Below are positions 27,661 through 36,377 of a stretch of DNA of 64,000 nt, in pieces. The notes below the pieces were generated by a model. The model worked only from the letters and a program-made list of their open reading frames with translations, ran no database searches and was not told where the DNA came from. Location: assembly GCA_016712285.1 (NCBI GenBank), contig JADJRK010000001.1, positions 3,224,001-3,288,000 of the forward strand. The letters run 5' to 3'. Origin of the DNA: Planctomycetota bacterium. GTDB taxonomy: Bacteria; Planctomycetota; UBA8742; UBA2392. Each line of letters begins with the position of its first letter. The stretch's first letter is position 1. The translations under genes were made by a program, and so were the position numbers.

Positions 27661-29496
27661 TTAGTCGATCGGGTGCCAGTTGATGTACCCGATCTGCATT
27701 TCTTCCCAGGTCTGTTCGCCGAACCTGACGGTGGCTTTCGGGTCCGGGTTGGCCGGGTTCTTGTCACTGTTGTCGAACCAGCCGGTGCACATGATCTTCG
27801 TGCCCTTGGGCAGATCAATCGGCTCGCGCAGCACGTAAAGCAACTGCCAGTTAAAGTCGTAGCGCGGCACGTCCAGCAGGACCTTCTCGGTGCCGTCCGG
27901 TAACTGCGCCACGTACTTGTATGCCTTGCCGCGCACGTGCATGTGGGGGCTGAACGAAAGCACGCGCATTTTCTTGTCCAGCACGAAGCTTGACTTCACC
28001 TCGTGGTTGTCCGCCCCCGGCGGAATCGAGAAGAAGGGGTTGGCAATGCCCTTGGTCGTGATTTCCACCTTTGGTTTTTCTTTGCAGAAGATGATGCCCA
28101 GCTTGGTGCGGTCTTCGGCTTCTTCGCCGTTGGTCGTGTAGTGAAGCTGAAAGTGCAGCTTGGCGCCCTTGGGCAGGAACTTGCCGAAGCCCGGCTCAAA
28201 CGTGATGTGCCCCAGCCCCGGCACCATACCCATGAAATAGCCATTGAGGCCGCCGCGGTCGTTGGGCTGCTCGCTGCGGCGCGGGTGGTCCTTGGGAAAC
28301 TCAAGGAAGATCAGGACGTGGTGTACGGTCTGGGGCGACGTGGGCCGGATCTCCATGGCCTGCACCCAGCGGTCTTCTTCAAACGCGGTAGTGACTTCCT
28401 GGTACTGGTACTCGACCTGGCCCTTCTTGGGGATCTTCTCGACTTCCGGCAGTTCGAACACCACTTCCGGCTCGCCGATCATCCAGCCCTTGGCCCACTT
28501 GCGCGGCGCCACAGCTTCCGCGGCGTCGCCCTCGGGGCAGCCGTTGTCGATCCAGCCGAGCAGCGCGTCGCGGTCGGCGTCGCTCAGGCTGCGGTCATTG
28601 GCCCACTCGCCGTGTTCAGGGTTGGCAAACCAGGGCGGCATCAGGCGCTGCGACACCTGGCGCTTGATCATCGCGCGGTTGCCCTTCACGTCGCTGTAGG
28701 TCACCAGTTCAAACGGGCCGTTTTCGCCCGCGCGGTGGCAGCTTTCGCAGTTGGCCTGCACGATACGGCTGATGCGGTTGTGCCACGTGATTTCGCCCGC
28801 GGGCTCGGTGGCTTCCATGTCAAGCTCGCAGCCCGGCGCCCAGGTGGCGGGCGCGTAGACCTCGCGGCCGGCCAGCACGTCGGTCAGCGCGTTGTTGAGA
28901 TAGTGAATGCGCGGCTCGTCCAGCGTGTAGCCAAAGCCGTATTGATCATTGACTGCACCGCGGTAACGCAGCGTGCGCGAACCGTCCAGCACAAAGCAAT
29001 CGCCCGTCGTGTCGGCCTTCAATGCGCGTGCCATGGCGCCCTTGGGGTCGTGCACGTAGCGGGCCTTGAACTCGTAGCGCTTGATGGCGTCTTTGCAGGC
29101 CTCAAGCGTTTCATGTTCCATCGGGTTGAGCAGCAGAAACTCGACGCCCTTTTCAGCCCAGGCGGCGTGCAGTTCGTTCAGCGTTGGCGCGAACTTCTTG
29201 CAGATCGGGCAGCTGGCGTTCGTGATCGCGACGACCAGCACTTTGCCCTTGTAGTCGGACAGGGTCCCGGTTTTGCCCTCGGTATCGGTGAACTTGATGT
29301 CGTCGATCAGCGTGCCGACTCGCCACTGCCTGTGGTCAATCAGCTTGGGAGCCTGCTTGATTGGCTCGAGCTCTTTCTCTTCTTTCGCACTCGGGGCACT
29401 CGGCTCGGCGTCCTGCGACCAGACAATGCCCACACAAGCGCTTACAGCCGCGCAAAGCGCGGCGACCAACAGCATGCTGCGATGTCGAAAGCCCAT
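27661..29496 (-). CDS. Redoxin - cytochrome c - copper monooxygenase-like fusion protein, exported
   Basis: 611 residues from the ATG at 29496 (AAGGAA upstream), with a signal peptide (MLLVAALCAAVSACVGIVWS). Domain 1 (residues about 50-200) is a thioredoxin/redoxin fold with NASCPICKKFAPTLNEL. Domain 2 (about 235-320) has one haem c site, CESCH in ISRIVQANCESCHRAGENGP, and a likely Met ligand in RLMPPW. Domain 3 resembles type II copper, ascorbate-dependent monooxygenases, with HHVLIFLEFP, HFQLHYTTNG and SPHMHVRGKAYKY as metal-site candidates. This combination is known in Planctomycetes and relatives, but the substrate is unknown. Electron transfer between haem, thiol and copper in the periplasm is inferred. 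Confidence 0.85.
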   Translation of the reverse strand: MGFRHRSMLLVAALCAAVSACVGIVWSQDAEPSAPSAKEEKELEPIKQAPKLIDHRQWRVGTLIDDIKFTDTEGKTGTLSDYKGKVLVVAITNASCPICKKFAPTLNELHAAWAEKGVEFLLLNPMEHETLEACKDAIKRYEFKARYVHDPKGAMARALKADTTGDCFVLDGSRTLRYRGAVNDQYGFGYTLDEPRIHYLNNALTDVLAGREVYAPATWAPGCELDMEATEPAGEITWHNRISRIVQANCESCHRAGENGPFELVTYSDVKGNRAMIKRQVSQRLMPPWFANPEHGEWANDRSLSDADRDALLGWIDNGCPEGDAAEAVAPRKWAKGWMIGEPEVVFELPEVEKIPKKGQVEYQYQEVTTAFEEDRWVQAMEIRPTSPQTVHHVLIFLEFPKDHPRRSEQPNDRGGLNGYFMGMVPGLGHITFEPGFGKFLPKGAKLHFQLHYTTNGEEAEDRTKLGIIFCKEKPKVEITTKGIANPFFSIPPGADNHEVKSSFVLDKKMRVLSFSPHMHVRGKAYKYVAQLPDGTEKVLLDVPRYDFNWQLLYVLREPIDLPKGTKIMCTGWFDNSDKNPANPDPKATVRFGEQTWEEMQIGYINWHPID

Positions 29497-29586
29497 GTCG
29501 TGTTTCCTTCGTAGATGTAGTGAGGTAGTCAGCGGACGGGGATGATTCTCACGCTGCAACTGTCGATTTCAGCGTTGGGCAAAGGG

Positions 29587-29603
29587 CCGCCAGCAACCGG
29601 CGG
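29587..29603 (-). terminator. Possible terminator after the KAP NTPase gene
   Basis: A 7-bp stem with one wobble pair (CCGCC...GGCGG) lies immediately after the stop codon on the minus strand, followed by CCCTTTG. It is weak. Confidence 0.4.
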
Positions 29604-31034
29604 TTAACGCAATCCCATGCCAATCAGCACAAGCTGGGCGCCGACGTTGATCAACACGTCCGTCGGCAGGAACTGGCGCACGTCAAGAATGTAGCCGATC
29701 TCGCGCTCTTCTTGCGGCGTGAGCTCAAGAAACTCACGAAGCCATTGCAGTGTTTCCGACTCGTCGGGGTCGCCCCACGCCGGCGCCAGCGCCACCAGCT
29801 CTTCGATGACTTCAATGCGCGCATCCAGCAGGCGCATGTCTGAAATCCGCGCCACAATGCGCGGGAAACGGTCGCGGATCAGGTAGCCGCACAGTACCCC
29901 CAGGCGCGCCACGTCAGGCATCAGCGTTACCTTGGACATGTAATCACCTTCGTCCAGGATAATCGTGCGCACCTCGCTGAGCGTGCGGCGCACCTTGCGT
30001 ATGTCGCTGCCACTGTGAATGCGCAACAGGCGCGTCGCGCTGATCACGGCGCGGTCGGCCATTTCGGGGTGGGCGCGGCCATTCAGGCAATCCCACTCGG
30101 CCATGCGCCATTCCACGCCAAGAATCTGGGCCCAGATCATGCGGGCGCGTTCTTCGACACCAAGAATGCGGCGATCGAACAGCTTGTCGATGTAGCTGTG
30201 CCCGTCCACGTTGCCTTCATAGGCGCTTTGCACCCAGCGGCGGGCTGTGGCTTCGTCCAGCGCCACGACCACCACGATGCCGGCAACCGAGAAGAAACGT
30301 GCCGCCGCCTCAAGCAGGCTCAAGCCCAGTTTCGGCGGGCAGCGGTCAAGGTCATCCACCAGCAGGAAGCACGGCAGGTGCGGGTCGGTCTGCCGGTGCC
30401 GGATGTGCTGGACAATGAACTCCATTTGTTCGCGAAAGCGCCGCGCGAAAGTGTAGCTGCGTGAACGCTCAAGCAGCTTGTACTGCCGGAAACGGTCTTC
30501 GCTCACGCTGGCCGCATCACTCAGCAGTTTGCTGGCGTGCGCAAGCTCGGTGTGCGGCTGGCTTTTCGTCACGAGCTGGCTGATCAGGTCGGCTGCCACA
30601 AGCAACGCGCGCTCGCCACCGTCCACGGCATCGCGACTGATAACAGCCGTCGTGCTGGGAAAGCCCTTGCGACGCATGGCCGCGCTGACCAGGCTGTCGA
30701 CACTCTCGCCGCTGCTGGTGCCGGGTTCGCCGCGGATGTCCACTTCGTCCCACAGGCAGAACAGCAGGCTGGCAAACGGGTCGATATCCTCTTTGTGTGC
30801 CCAGCCGTTGAACCACGAAACCGACGCGCCGGCTTTGCGCAGGTGGTAGTCGATCAGCTTCAGCTGGGTGGTCTTGCCGGCGCCGTGACTGGCGGTGATC
30901 AGCACGGTGCGCAGGCTGGACTTGCCCTCTTCAAGCAGCAGCCACGCCGTCTGCTGTGCCGCGTTGTCGCACTGTTCGTGCGCAAACACGGGCATGCCGT
31001 CAACGGTCAGGGTGGTCTCGACGCTGCTGGTCAT
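29604..31034 (-). CDS. KAP-family P-loop NTPase
   Basis: 476 residues from the ATG at 31034; an in-frame TTG at 31103 is an alternative. Walker A is SHGAGKTTQLKLID. Walker B with the KAP signature is CFLLVDDLDRCPP, followed by VVVVALDEATARRWVQSAYE and the conserved DKLFDRRI. The family belongs to the STAND/AAA-related ATPases, often membrane-linked or defence-related. Here no membrane segment is inserted between Walker A and B, so it appears soluble. The neighbours offer no defence cassette. Its role is unknown. Confidence 0.85.
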   Translation of the reverse strand: MTSSVETTLTVDGMPVFAHEQCDNAAQQTAWLLLEEGKSSLRTVLITASHGAGKTTQLKLIDYHLRKAGASVSWFNGWAHKEDIDPFASLLFCLWDEVDIRGEPGTSSGESVDSLVSAAMRRKGFPSTTAVISRDAVDGGERALLVAADLISQLVTKSQPHTELAHASKLLSDAASVSEDRFRQYKLLERSRSYTFARRFREQMEFIVQHIRHRQTDPHLPCFLLVDDLDRCPPKLGLSLLEAAARFFSVAGIVVVVALDEATARRWVQSAYEGNVDGHSYIDKLFDRRILGVEERARMIWAQILGVEWRMAEWDCLNGRAHPEMADRAVISATRLLRIHSGSDIRKVRRTLSEVRTIILDEGDYMSKVTLMPDVARLGVLCGYLIRDRFPRIVARISDMRLLDARIEVIEELVALAPAWGDPDESETLQWLREFLELTPQEEREIGYILDVRQFLPTDVLINVGAQLVLIGMGLR

Positions 31035-31114
31035 GGCCGTGCCAAGATTGTGGAGCAGTGCAGGCAGTATGTCGAGTGGGGGCCGGACAGGGCCAAATGA
31101 CAAGCCCGGGCAGC

Positions 31115-31163
31115 GTGGGGTCCGCCCGGGCCTGTTTGCGGAGAAGCCTCAGGGAGGTTCTCC
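31115..31163 (-). other. Paired hairpins between anchored repeat protein and KAP gene
   Basis: Two inverted repeats lie in the 178-nt gap: GCCCGGGC pairs on both sides of 31120 and GGAGAAGCCTC/GAGGTTCTCC follows near 31139-31163 with one mismatch. On the minus strand they come after the stop at 31213 and could terminate transcription. Exact function is uncertain. Confidence 0.4.
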
Positions 31164-31212
31164 GGTCAGATTAAACGACACAAACTCAGAGTTTAGCACT
31201 CAAAAAATCAAT

Positions 31213-33612
31213 TTAGTTTCTGTCCAGTACAGAACGGGCCGCACGACGCCCCCGACCCGCCCGCACAGCCACACCTAGCAACGCCAGCGCTGCTATCAAC
31301 GCCAGCAGGCCGTTGCTTGACCCGCCGGTGCTGCAGCCGCCCTCGTCGCCGCCACCGCCGCCGCCACCACCACCGCCGCCACCGATGGCGCCGACTGACA
31401 CGGTGCTGTCGAAAACTACTGCCCAGTCCGTAAAGCCGGCTGCGTTGGATGTGACGACAACGCGGAAGCGCACCACGCCTGTGCGCGAGGTGGAGGTGCC
31501 GTTGGACTCAGTGTTCGCGGACAGAAGTACCGACGTTTCGTGGATGATCTCGCTGCCGTCGCCCGCGACTTCGATCAACTGGATGGTTGCGTCGTCGGCC
31601 TCGGTCAGGAACCAATAGTCCGCCGTGTGGGTCGTTGAGCCGAAGTCCACTTCGAACTCACTGGTCACGACGCCCGCCGCAGTGAACGTCGTGGTTCGCT
31701 GCGCCCCGAAGTCAAAAATGAACTGCAGGTCGTCGTTGACAACATCCAGTTGCGCGCCGGTCACACTTGCCGCCGTGGAGGCTACGGCCAGGTTGATCGT
31801 ATAGGTCGCACCCGCGGTGCCGGATTGCTCTGAGACAATGAACAGGAACTCGCGAACGCCGGTGTAGGTTGCAGTCATAAACGACGGTGCGCTGTCAAAG
31901 GCGGTCGCCGAGCCATTTGCGGCGAGCTCGTCAACATCAACGAACTGCACGTCAATGTTGCCGGTCACAACGAACGATTGAAGGCTTAGCGCGTACTCGG
32001 TGGCCGTTGCGCCAAAGTCGATCTGGAAGCGGTGTGAGCGCCCTTCGTCGATCAGGAGCGTGCCTGTGAAACTGAGCTGCGTGATCGCCACCAGCGTCAC
32101 GTTGGACGGCAACACCACAGAAAAACGGAAGTCCATGCTCGATGTGGCTGTGAAATTGAACCGGAAGCGCACAATCCCGCTGCGCGTAGTGGTCGTGAAC
32201 AAACCTTCGTCCGACCAGCTTCCGACGCCCGACAGCGGGGTGCCCAACGGGTCCTCGCCGCCGGTCAGGTCCATCTCGTTGACCACGGCCTGGCCATCGC
32301 CACCGCCATCCATGCGCGCCCAGAACTGGATGCTCTTGCTCGCCCCGAAATCAACCAGGAACTCGAATGATGCGGGCTGAGCGGTTGTTGCTGCACCATC
32401 GCCGACTGCAATACGCCCGAAGTATTCGTTGTAAAGTTCGTCGGGAGACGTGGTCTGCGGTGTTGCAGAGGTCACCGCGGCCGACGCGACGGCAAAGCAC
32501 AGAGTAAAGTCGTACGTGGCAGCACCGCCCCCGTCTTCTTCAATGACAATCAGAAAGTCATGCACGCCCGCACGCGACGTCGTGAGAAACGGCGGGTTGA
32601 CTTGCGCGTTGGCCGACCCGTTGGTGACCAGTTCATCAAGGTCCAGCGCCGTCGTGTTCAGGCTGCCGGTTTCGGTGACAGCAAGCTGCATCAGCACAAG
32701 CGTTGTGGCTACGCTGCCGTGATCGACGCTGATGCGGTGAAAGCGACGCTGGTTGGCAGTCAGGCTTCCCATCACTTGAACCTGGGTGAACACGGGCACC
32801 GACACGTTGCTTGAAAACGCCATGTTGACCTTCAGCTCGACATCGCTTGTCACGGTCGTGGACATCACCACCCGGAAGCGACGCACGCCCGTCAAGTTGG
32901 CGGTTTGGAAGTTGCCTTCGTCCAGCCAGCTTGTGCCGGCGCTGGAAGACACGCCCCCTGACGGCGAGACGGCAACCGGCAGGCCGGTGGTGCTGCTCAT
33001 TTCAAACACCTCTACCGTGCCGTCGTCATCACCTTCGACCAGCATCCAGAAGTTGGCCACGCCGCCCGCGCCGAAGTCGAGCAGAAACTCGACCGACTGC
33101 GAGCCGTCGTTGACAGTGCCCATAGTGCGGATGCCGATGTCGAAAAAGCTCTCGATATTCGAGTCAGCAAGCTGACTGTCGCGGACTTCGTTGCCCGCAG
33201 GGGTGATCGAAGTTGCCACCGCGTTCACCGAGATCGTGCCGGTGTAAGTCGAAGGGCCGTTCAAGTTGTCGACCAAGCTCACGACCGCCACGAACGTCCT
33301 GACGCCGGTGTAGTTGACAGCCAACGACGGTGTTACAGCCGCGATCCCCGGGTCGCTGTCTTCATTGAACGCATTCAGCGAACCATTAGTGACCAGTTCG
33401 TCGCGGTCGATCAGCAGCACCCGCAGCCCAGCCGCGGCGTTGTTGCCCGTAAGGCTCACGCTGACGGTTGCGGCGCCGCCGGCACCGAAGTCAATTTCGA
33501 AGCGATGAAGCCGTTCCTGGTCTTCGTCTACGCTGTTCGAGATCGGTTCGCTGACCTGTGCGGTCAGCATCGCGGAAAACAGCATCAGCAAGGTCACAAG
33601 CGCTGTACGCAT
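31213..33612 (-). CDS. Exported repeat protein with C-terminal Cys/poly-Gly anchor
   Basis: 799 residues; the ATG follows GGAGAG, and a signal peptide (LVTLLMLFSAMLTAQ) is clear. Two modules alternate three times. Module A has HRFEIDFGA, D-x-DEL-(V/A)-(T/A)-NGS and TGVR-x-F. Module B has FLLDFGA, FW or YWF, WLDEG and GVVRFR. The tail is 12 Gly, DEGGC, a hydrophobic segment (LLALIAALALLGVAVRA) and GRGRRAARS, the proposed sorting signal. I infer a surface protein in which DELVTNGS-type loops may bind metal. The gene is followed after 178 nt by the KAP NTPase on the same strand. Confidence 0.85.
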   Translation of the reverse strand: MRTALVTLLMLFSAMLTAQVSEPISNSVDEDQERLHRFEIDFGAGGAATVSVSLTGNNAAAGLRVLLIDRDELVTNGSLNAFNEDSDPGIAAVTPSLAVNYTGVRTFVAVVSLVDNLNGPSTYTGTISVNAVATSITPAGNEVRDSQLADSNIESFFDIGIRTMGTVNDGSQSVEFLLDFGAGGVANFWMLVEGDDDGTVEVFEMSSTTGLPVAVSPSGGVSSSAGTSWLDEGNFQTANLTGVRRFRVVMSTTVTSDVELKVNMAFSSNVSVPVFTQVQVMGSLTANQRRFHRISVDHGSVATTLVLMQLAVTETGSLNTTALDLDELVTNGSANAQVNPPFLTTSRAGVHDFLIVIEEDGGGAATYDFTLCFAVASAAVTSATPQTTSPDELYNEYFGRIAVGDGAATTAQPASFEFLVDFGASKSIQFWARMDGGGDGQAVVNEMDLTGGEDPLGTPLSGVGSWSDEGLFTTTTRSGIVRFRFNFTATSSMDFRFSVVLPSNVTLVAITQLSFTGTLLIDEGRSHRFQIDFGATATEYALSLQSFVVTGNIDVQFVDVDELAANGSATAFDSAPSFMTATYTGVREFLFIVSEQSGTAGATYTINLAVASTAASVTGAQLDVVNDDLQFIFDFGAQRTTTFTAAGVVTSEFEVDFGSTTHTADYWFLTEADDATIQLIEVAGDGSEIIHETSVLLSANTESNGTSTSRTGVVRFRVVVTSNAAGFTDWAVVFDSTVSVGAIGGGGGGGGGGGGDEGGCSTGGSSNGLLALIAALALLGVAVRAGRGRRAARSVLDRN

Positions 33613-33709
33613 ACTCTCTCCATGGTCGGCGAACGGGCCGACTACCGTTGGTCGTTACAATTGAAATAGGGCGGGAATTCTGCCTTGGTTGCGACAACTG
33701 TCAAACTAA

Positions 33710-34138
33710 TCAGGCGTCGTCGTACGCAATTTCCACGAACAGCTTGTACCGGCCGTTCGCCAACAGGCGGTCGCCGGCCTTGGCCTGCACTTCGAACAGG
33801 CCCATCCCGTCCATGCGCTTGAGACAGTCGGCGGTGACCTCGATTGTTTCGCCGACGGCGGCGCGGCTCTGGATGGTTACGCCAGTCAGCCCTGTCAGGT
33901 ACCCGCGCTTGACGCGCCCCGCATGTTCTGCGGCGTAGCACGCATCGCCTGCGGCAATGGTCTGCGCGATGCACTCAAGCAGCGCCGCGTCATCCAGGCC
34001 CTGTGCGGTGACAAACGGGTCGCCCATGCGCACGCCGCGCCGCGCCACGATGTGTGTCGCGCCCCATGTCACCACTTCGTCGATCAACACCATCGGCGGT
34101 CGATGCGGAATCAGTGCGCGAAAGCCCTGGCCGTCCAT
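33710..34138 (-). CDS. Hotdog-fold 3-hydroxyacyl-ACP dehydratase (FabZ/ApeP-like)
   Basis: 142 residues, the usual single-hotdog size. IPHRPPMVLIDEVVTWG matches the FabZ/ApeP start with its His; LLECIAQTIAAGDACYAAEH forms the long central helix. It would dehydrate 3-hydroxyacyl-ACP in fatty-acid or aryl-polyene-type synthesis. It is divergent from a GT2-DUF2062 gene, and an LpxL-like acyltransferase lies 4 kb away; these three kinds of gene occur together in aryl polyene clusters, but ketosynthases are absent here. Confidence 0.82.
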   Translation of the reverse strand: MDGQGFRALIPHRPPMVLIDEVVTWGATHIVARRGVRMGDPFVTAQGLDDAALLECIAQTIAAGDACYAAEHAGRVKRGYLTGLTGVTIQSRAAVGETIEVTADCLKRMDGMGLFEVQAKAGDRLLANGRYKLFVEIAYDDA

Positions 34139-34247
34139 GCCAGCCTTTTAGCCGGCGGACTGACCCTGCGGTATCACTTATCCTTGACTTGACCCGCCCT
34201 TGCCCGGAGACTAGGCGTTTGGGGCATCAGCCTGCCGGAGCCGCCGC

Positions 34248-35648
34248 TTGAGTACCCAGTTCCACGCCGTTGCAGACGCTTCGGCGCGCGTGACAGCCGC
34301 GGGCGGCTATTGCGTCGTCATTCCGACATACAATAACCGGCAGACGCTGCGGCGCGTCGTAGAGGCTTCGTTGCACGCTGCCGAGACCGTGATCGTCGTC
34401 GATGACGGCTGCACGGATGGCTCGATCGACGACCTGCACGACCTGCCGATTGTGCTGGTGCGCCACCCCCGCAACCGCGGCAAGGGACGTGCCCTGCGCA
34501 GCGGGTTTGCCAAGGCGGCTGAGCTTGGCTACACGCACGCGGTGACACTGGACTCCGACGGCCAGCACTACCCCGAAGAAGTCTCGAAGCTGGTTGCAGT
34601 TTCGCGCCGGCACCCCGACGCCGTCGTGATCGGCGCCCGCGTGATGACGGGCGAGCACGTGCCCAAGTCGTCAAGTTTCGGGCGCATGTTCAGCAACTAT
34701 TGGCTGAAAGTCGCGACCGGCATCGACGTCGGCGATTCACAAAGCGGGTTTCGCGTGTACCCGCTTCAGCACGTGAACCGCGTATCCACCTGGTACAGCC
34801 GCTTTACGTACGAGTGCGAAGTCATCATCCGCATGGCATGGGGTGGTTGCGGCATCCTGAACACGCCTGTGCAGGTGTACTACCCCCCCAAAGAAGAGCG
34901 CGTCACGCACTTTGACCCACTCTGGGACAACGTGCGCTTTTCGTGCCTGTACCTGTACATGAACTTCAGTCACCTGCTGATCCCGTTGCCACACAAACGG
35001 CTGGTGCGGCGCGAGCAGCCGCTGTGGCAGGGCAGCGTCGGCGCCAGCATCAAAGCTGCATGGAAGCGCATGAAGCGCCTGGCCGACCTGCCGGAGGGCC
35101 TTGGCCAAGGCGGGCCGATCAAGCGTATGCGGGCGCTGGTCCACCACCTGGTCAAGGAAAAGAACACGCCGGGCGAGTTGGGCCTCGCTGTCGCGGTGGG
35201 CGCCTTCTGGGGATGCAGCCCCTGGATCGGGTTTCACTGGATGCTAGCCGTGTACTCCGCCACGCGCGTTCACCTGAACCGCATTGCCTGTGTCGCGGCG
35301 ACCAACGTCAGCTTCGGGCCGCTGACGGCCGTGATTGCATTCGCGAGCATCTGGCTGGGCAAGCTGATCCTGCGCCAGCCGTTCATGGTGCCGCGTACCA
35401 CGAGCTGGCAGGTGTTGAGCAAGTTCGCGTACGACAGCCTTGGCGCGTGGTTGCTGGGCAGCGTGATCATCGGGCTTGCGGCAAGTTTCGCGTTCGGTCT
35501 GGGCACCCTGTATGGCGTGCGGTATCTGCGCCGCCGAGGTGAGCTGAATGCTGCGACGGATGTGCCGGCGACGGAGCAGCCTTTGCCGGCAGTCGAGCCC
35601 GAATCCAGCGCAACCGAGCAGGCGCAACCGCAAGCCAGCAGCGCCTAG
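34248..35648 (+). CDS. Glycosyltransferase family 2 fused to DUF2062 membrane domain
   Basis: 466 residues. The start is a TTG at 34248 with GGAG 7 nt upstream; no better ATG exists before the GT fold. Residues 20-240 are a GT-A domain: CVVIPTYNNRQTLRRVVEA, TVIVVDDGCTDGS, RNRGKGRALRSGF and the metal-binding DSDGQHYPEE. Residues 310-440 are the DUF2062 domain with GELGLAVAVGAFWGCSPWIG and three membrane segments. A Pro/Glu/Gln-rich tail follows. It probably adds sugar to a lipid carrier at the inner membrane. Confidence 0.9.
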   Translation: MSTQFHAVADASARVTAAGGYCVVIPTYNNRQTLRRVVEASLHAAETVIVVDDGCTDGSIDDLHDLPIVLVRHPRNRGKGRALRSGFAKAAELGYTHAVTLDSDGQHYPEEVSKLVAVSRRHPDAVVIGARVMTGEHVPKSSSFGRMFSNYWLKVATGIDVGDSQSGFRVYPLQHVNRVSTWYSRFTYECEVIIRMAWGGCGILNTPVQVYYPPKEERVTHFDPLWDNVRFSCLYLYMNFSHLLIPLPHKRLVRREQPLWQGSVGASIKAAWKRMKRLADLPEGLGQGGPIKRMRALVHHLVKEKNTPGELGLAVAVGAFWGCSPWIGFHWMLAVYSATRVHLNRIACVAATNVSFGPLTAVIAFASIWLGKLILRQPFMVPRTTSWQVLSKFAYDSLGAWLLGSVIIGLAASFAFGLGTLYGVRYLRRRGELNAATDVPATEQPLPAVEPESSATEQAQPQASSA

Positions 35649-35771
35649 CCCGGATGTTGCATGGAGCCTTCTGCTGCAACGCGCGGTCTGCACATTTCGC
35701 AACGAAGTACCATGCAACGGCAGGGCTAGGATTCTGTTGTCGGGATAGGGGCGGGCGCTAGACTGTTGCCC

Positions 35772-36368
35772 ATGCAATCGAAAGCGAAAACCGTCCAAGA
35801 GTACCTTGCGTCGTTGCCTGCCGACCGCCGCGAAGCCCTGCAGGCACTGCGTGCCGTGATTCTCAAGCACATTGACCCGGTGTACGAAGAGGGCATGGGT
35901 TACGGCATGCCCGGCTGGTCTGTGCCGCACAGCGTGTACCCGCCGGGCTATCATTGCGACCCAAAGATCCCGCTGCCCTATGCGGGCTACGCCAGCCAGA
36001 AGAACTACATGTCGCTGTACCTGATGTGCGTGTACGGCCACAGTGGCGAAGACAAGTGGTTCCGGGATGCGTGGGCCAAGACCGGCAAGAAGTTGGACAT
36101 GGGCAAGGCCTGCATCCGCTTCAAGAAATTCGACGACCTGGCGCTGGACGTGATTGCCGAAGCCTTCAAACGTACGCCGGCACGCGAATACATCGCGTTC
36201 TACGAACGCACAATGCTGGCCAACAACAAAGCCGCCGCCAAGCGCGCCGCCAAGCGCAAGGGCAGCAAGGCCGCCTCGAAGGCAAAAAACAAGAGCCCGG
36301 AGCGCAAGCGACGGGTCAAGCCGGCCACCAAGAAGAACTCCGCAAGAAAAACTGCCAAACGCAAGTAA
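35772..36368 (+). CDS. DUF1801/YdhG-like protein with Lys/Arg-rich tail
   Basis: 198 residues from the ATG at 35772. The N-terminal domain of about 140 residues matches DUF1801: KTVQEYLASLPADRREALQA, then GYGMPGWSVP and ASQKNYMSLYLM. A basic tail of about 50 residues (KRAAKRKGSKAASKAKNKS...) resembles histone H1-like or nucleic-acid-binding extensions. Its middle (SPERKRRVK) is encoded by a short copy of the dispersed repeat at 36289-36321. Function is unknown. Confidence 0.85.
   Translation: MQSKAKTVQEYLASLPADRREALQALRAVILKHIDPVYEEGMGYGMPGWSVPHSVYPPGYHCDPKIPLPYAGYASQKNYMSLYLMCVYGHSGEDKWFRDAWAKTGKKLDMGKACIRFKKFDDLALDVIAEAFKRTPAREYIAFYERTMLANNKAAAKRAAKRKGSKAASKAKNKSPERKRRVKPATKKNSARKTAKRK
36289..36321 (+). 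repeat. Short dispersed-repeat copy inside the DUF1801 gene
   Basis: CAAGAGCCCGG joins directly to AGCGCAAGCGACGGGT, as in the longer repeats at 19656, 58337 and 59315 but with about 27 bp missing in the middle. The reading frame is different from the one used in nrdJ. Confidence 0.55.
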
Positions 36369-36377
36369 GGAGTGCAC

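Noticed and set aside
33676..33704. Promoter of the anchored repeat protein with TTGACA on the minus strand at 33699-33704
   Set aside because: The -35 is perfect, but the hexamer 17 bp away (AGAATT) matches the -10 consensus poorly, so I did not list it.
35655..35719. Inverted repeat GTTGCATGG / CCATGCAAC between the GT2 and DUF1801 genes
   Set aside because: Arms are 9 bp with a 47-nt loop and there is no T-run; it may be chance and I cannot assign it a role.
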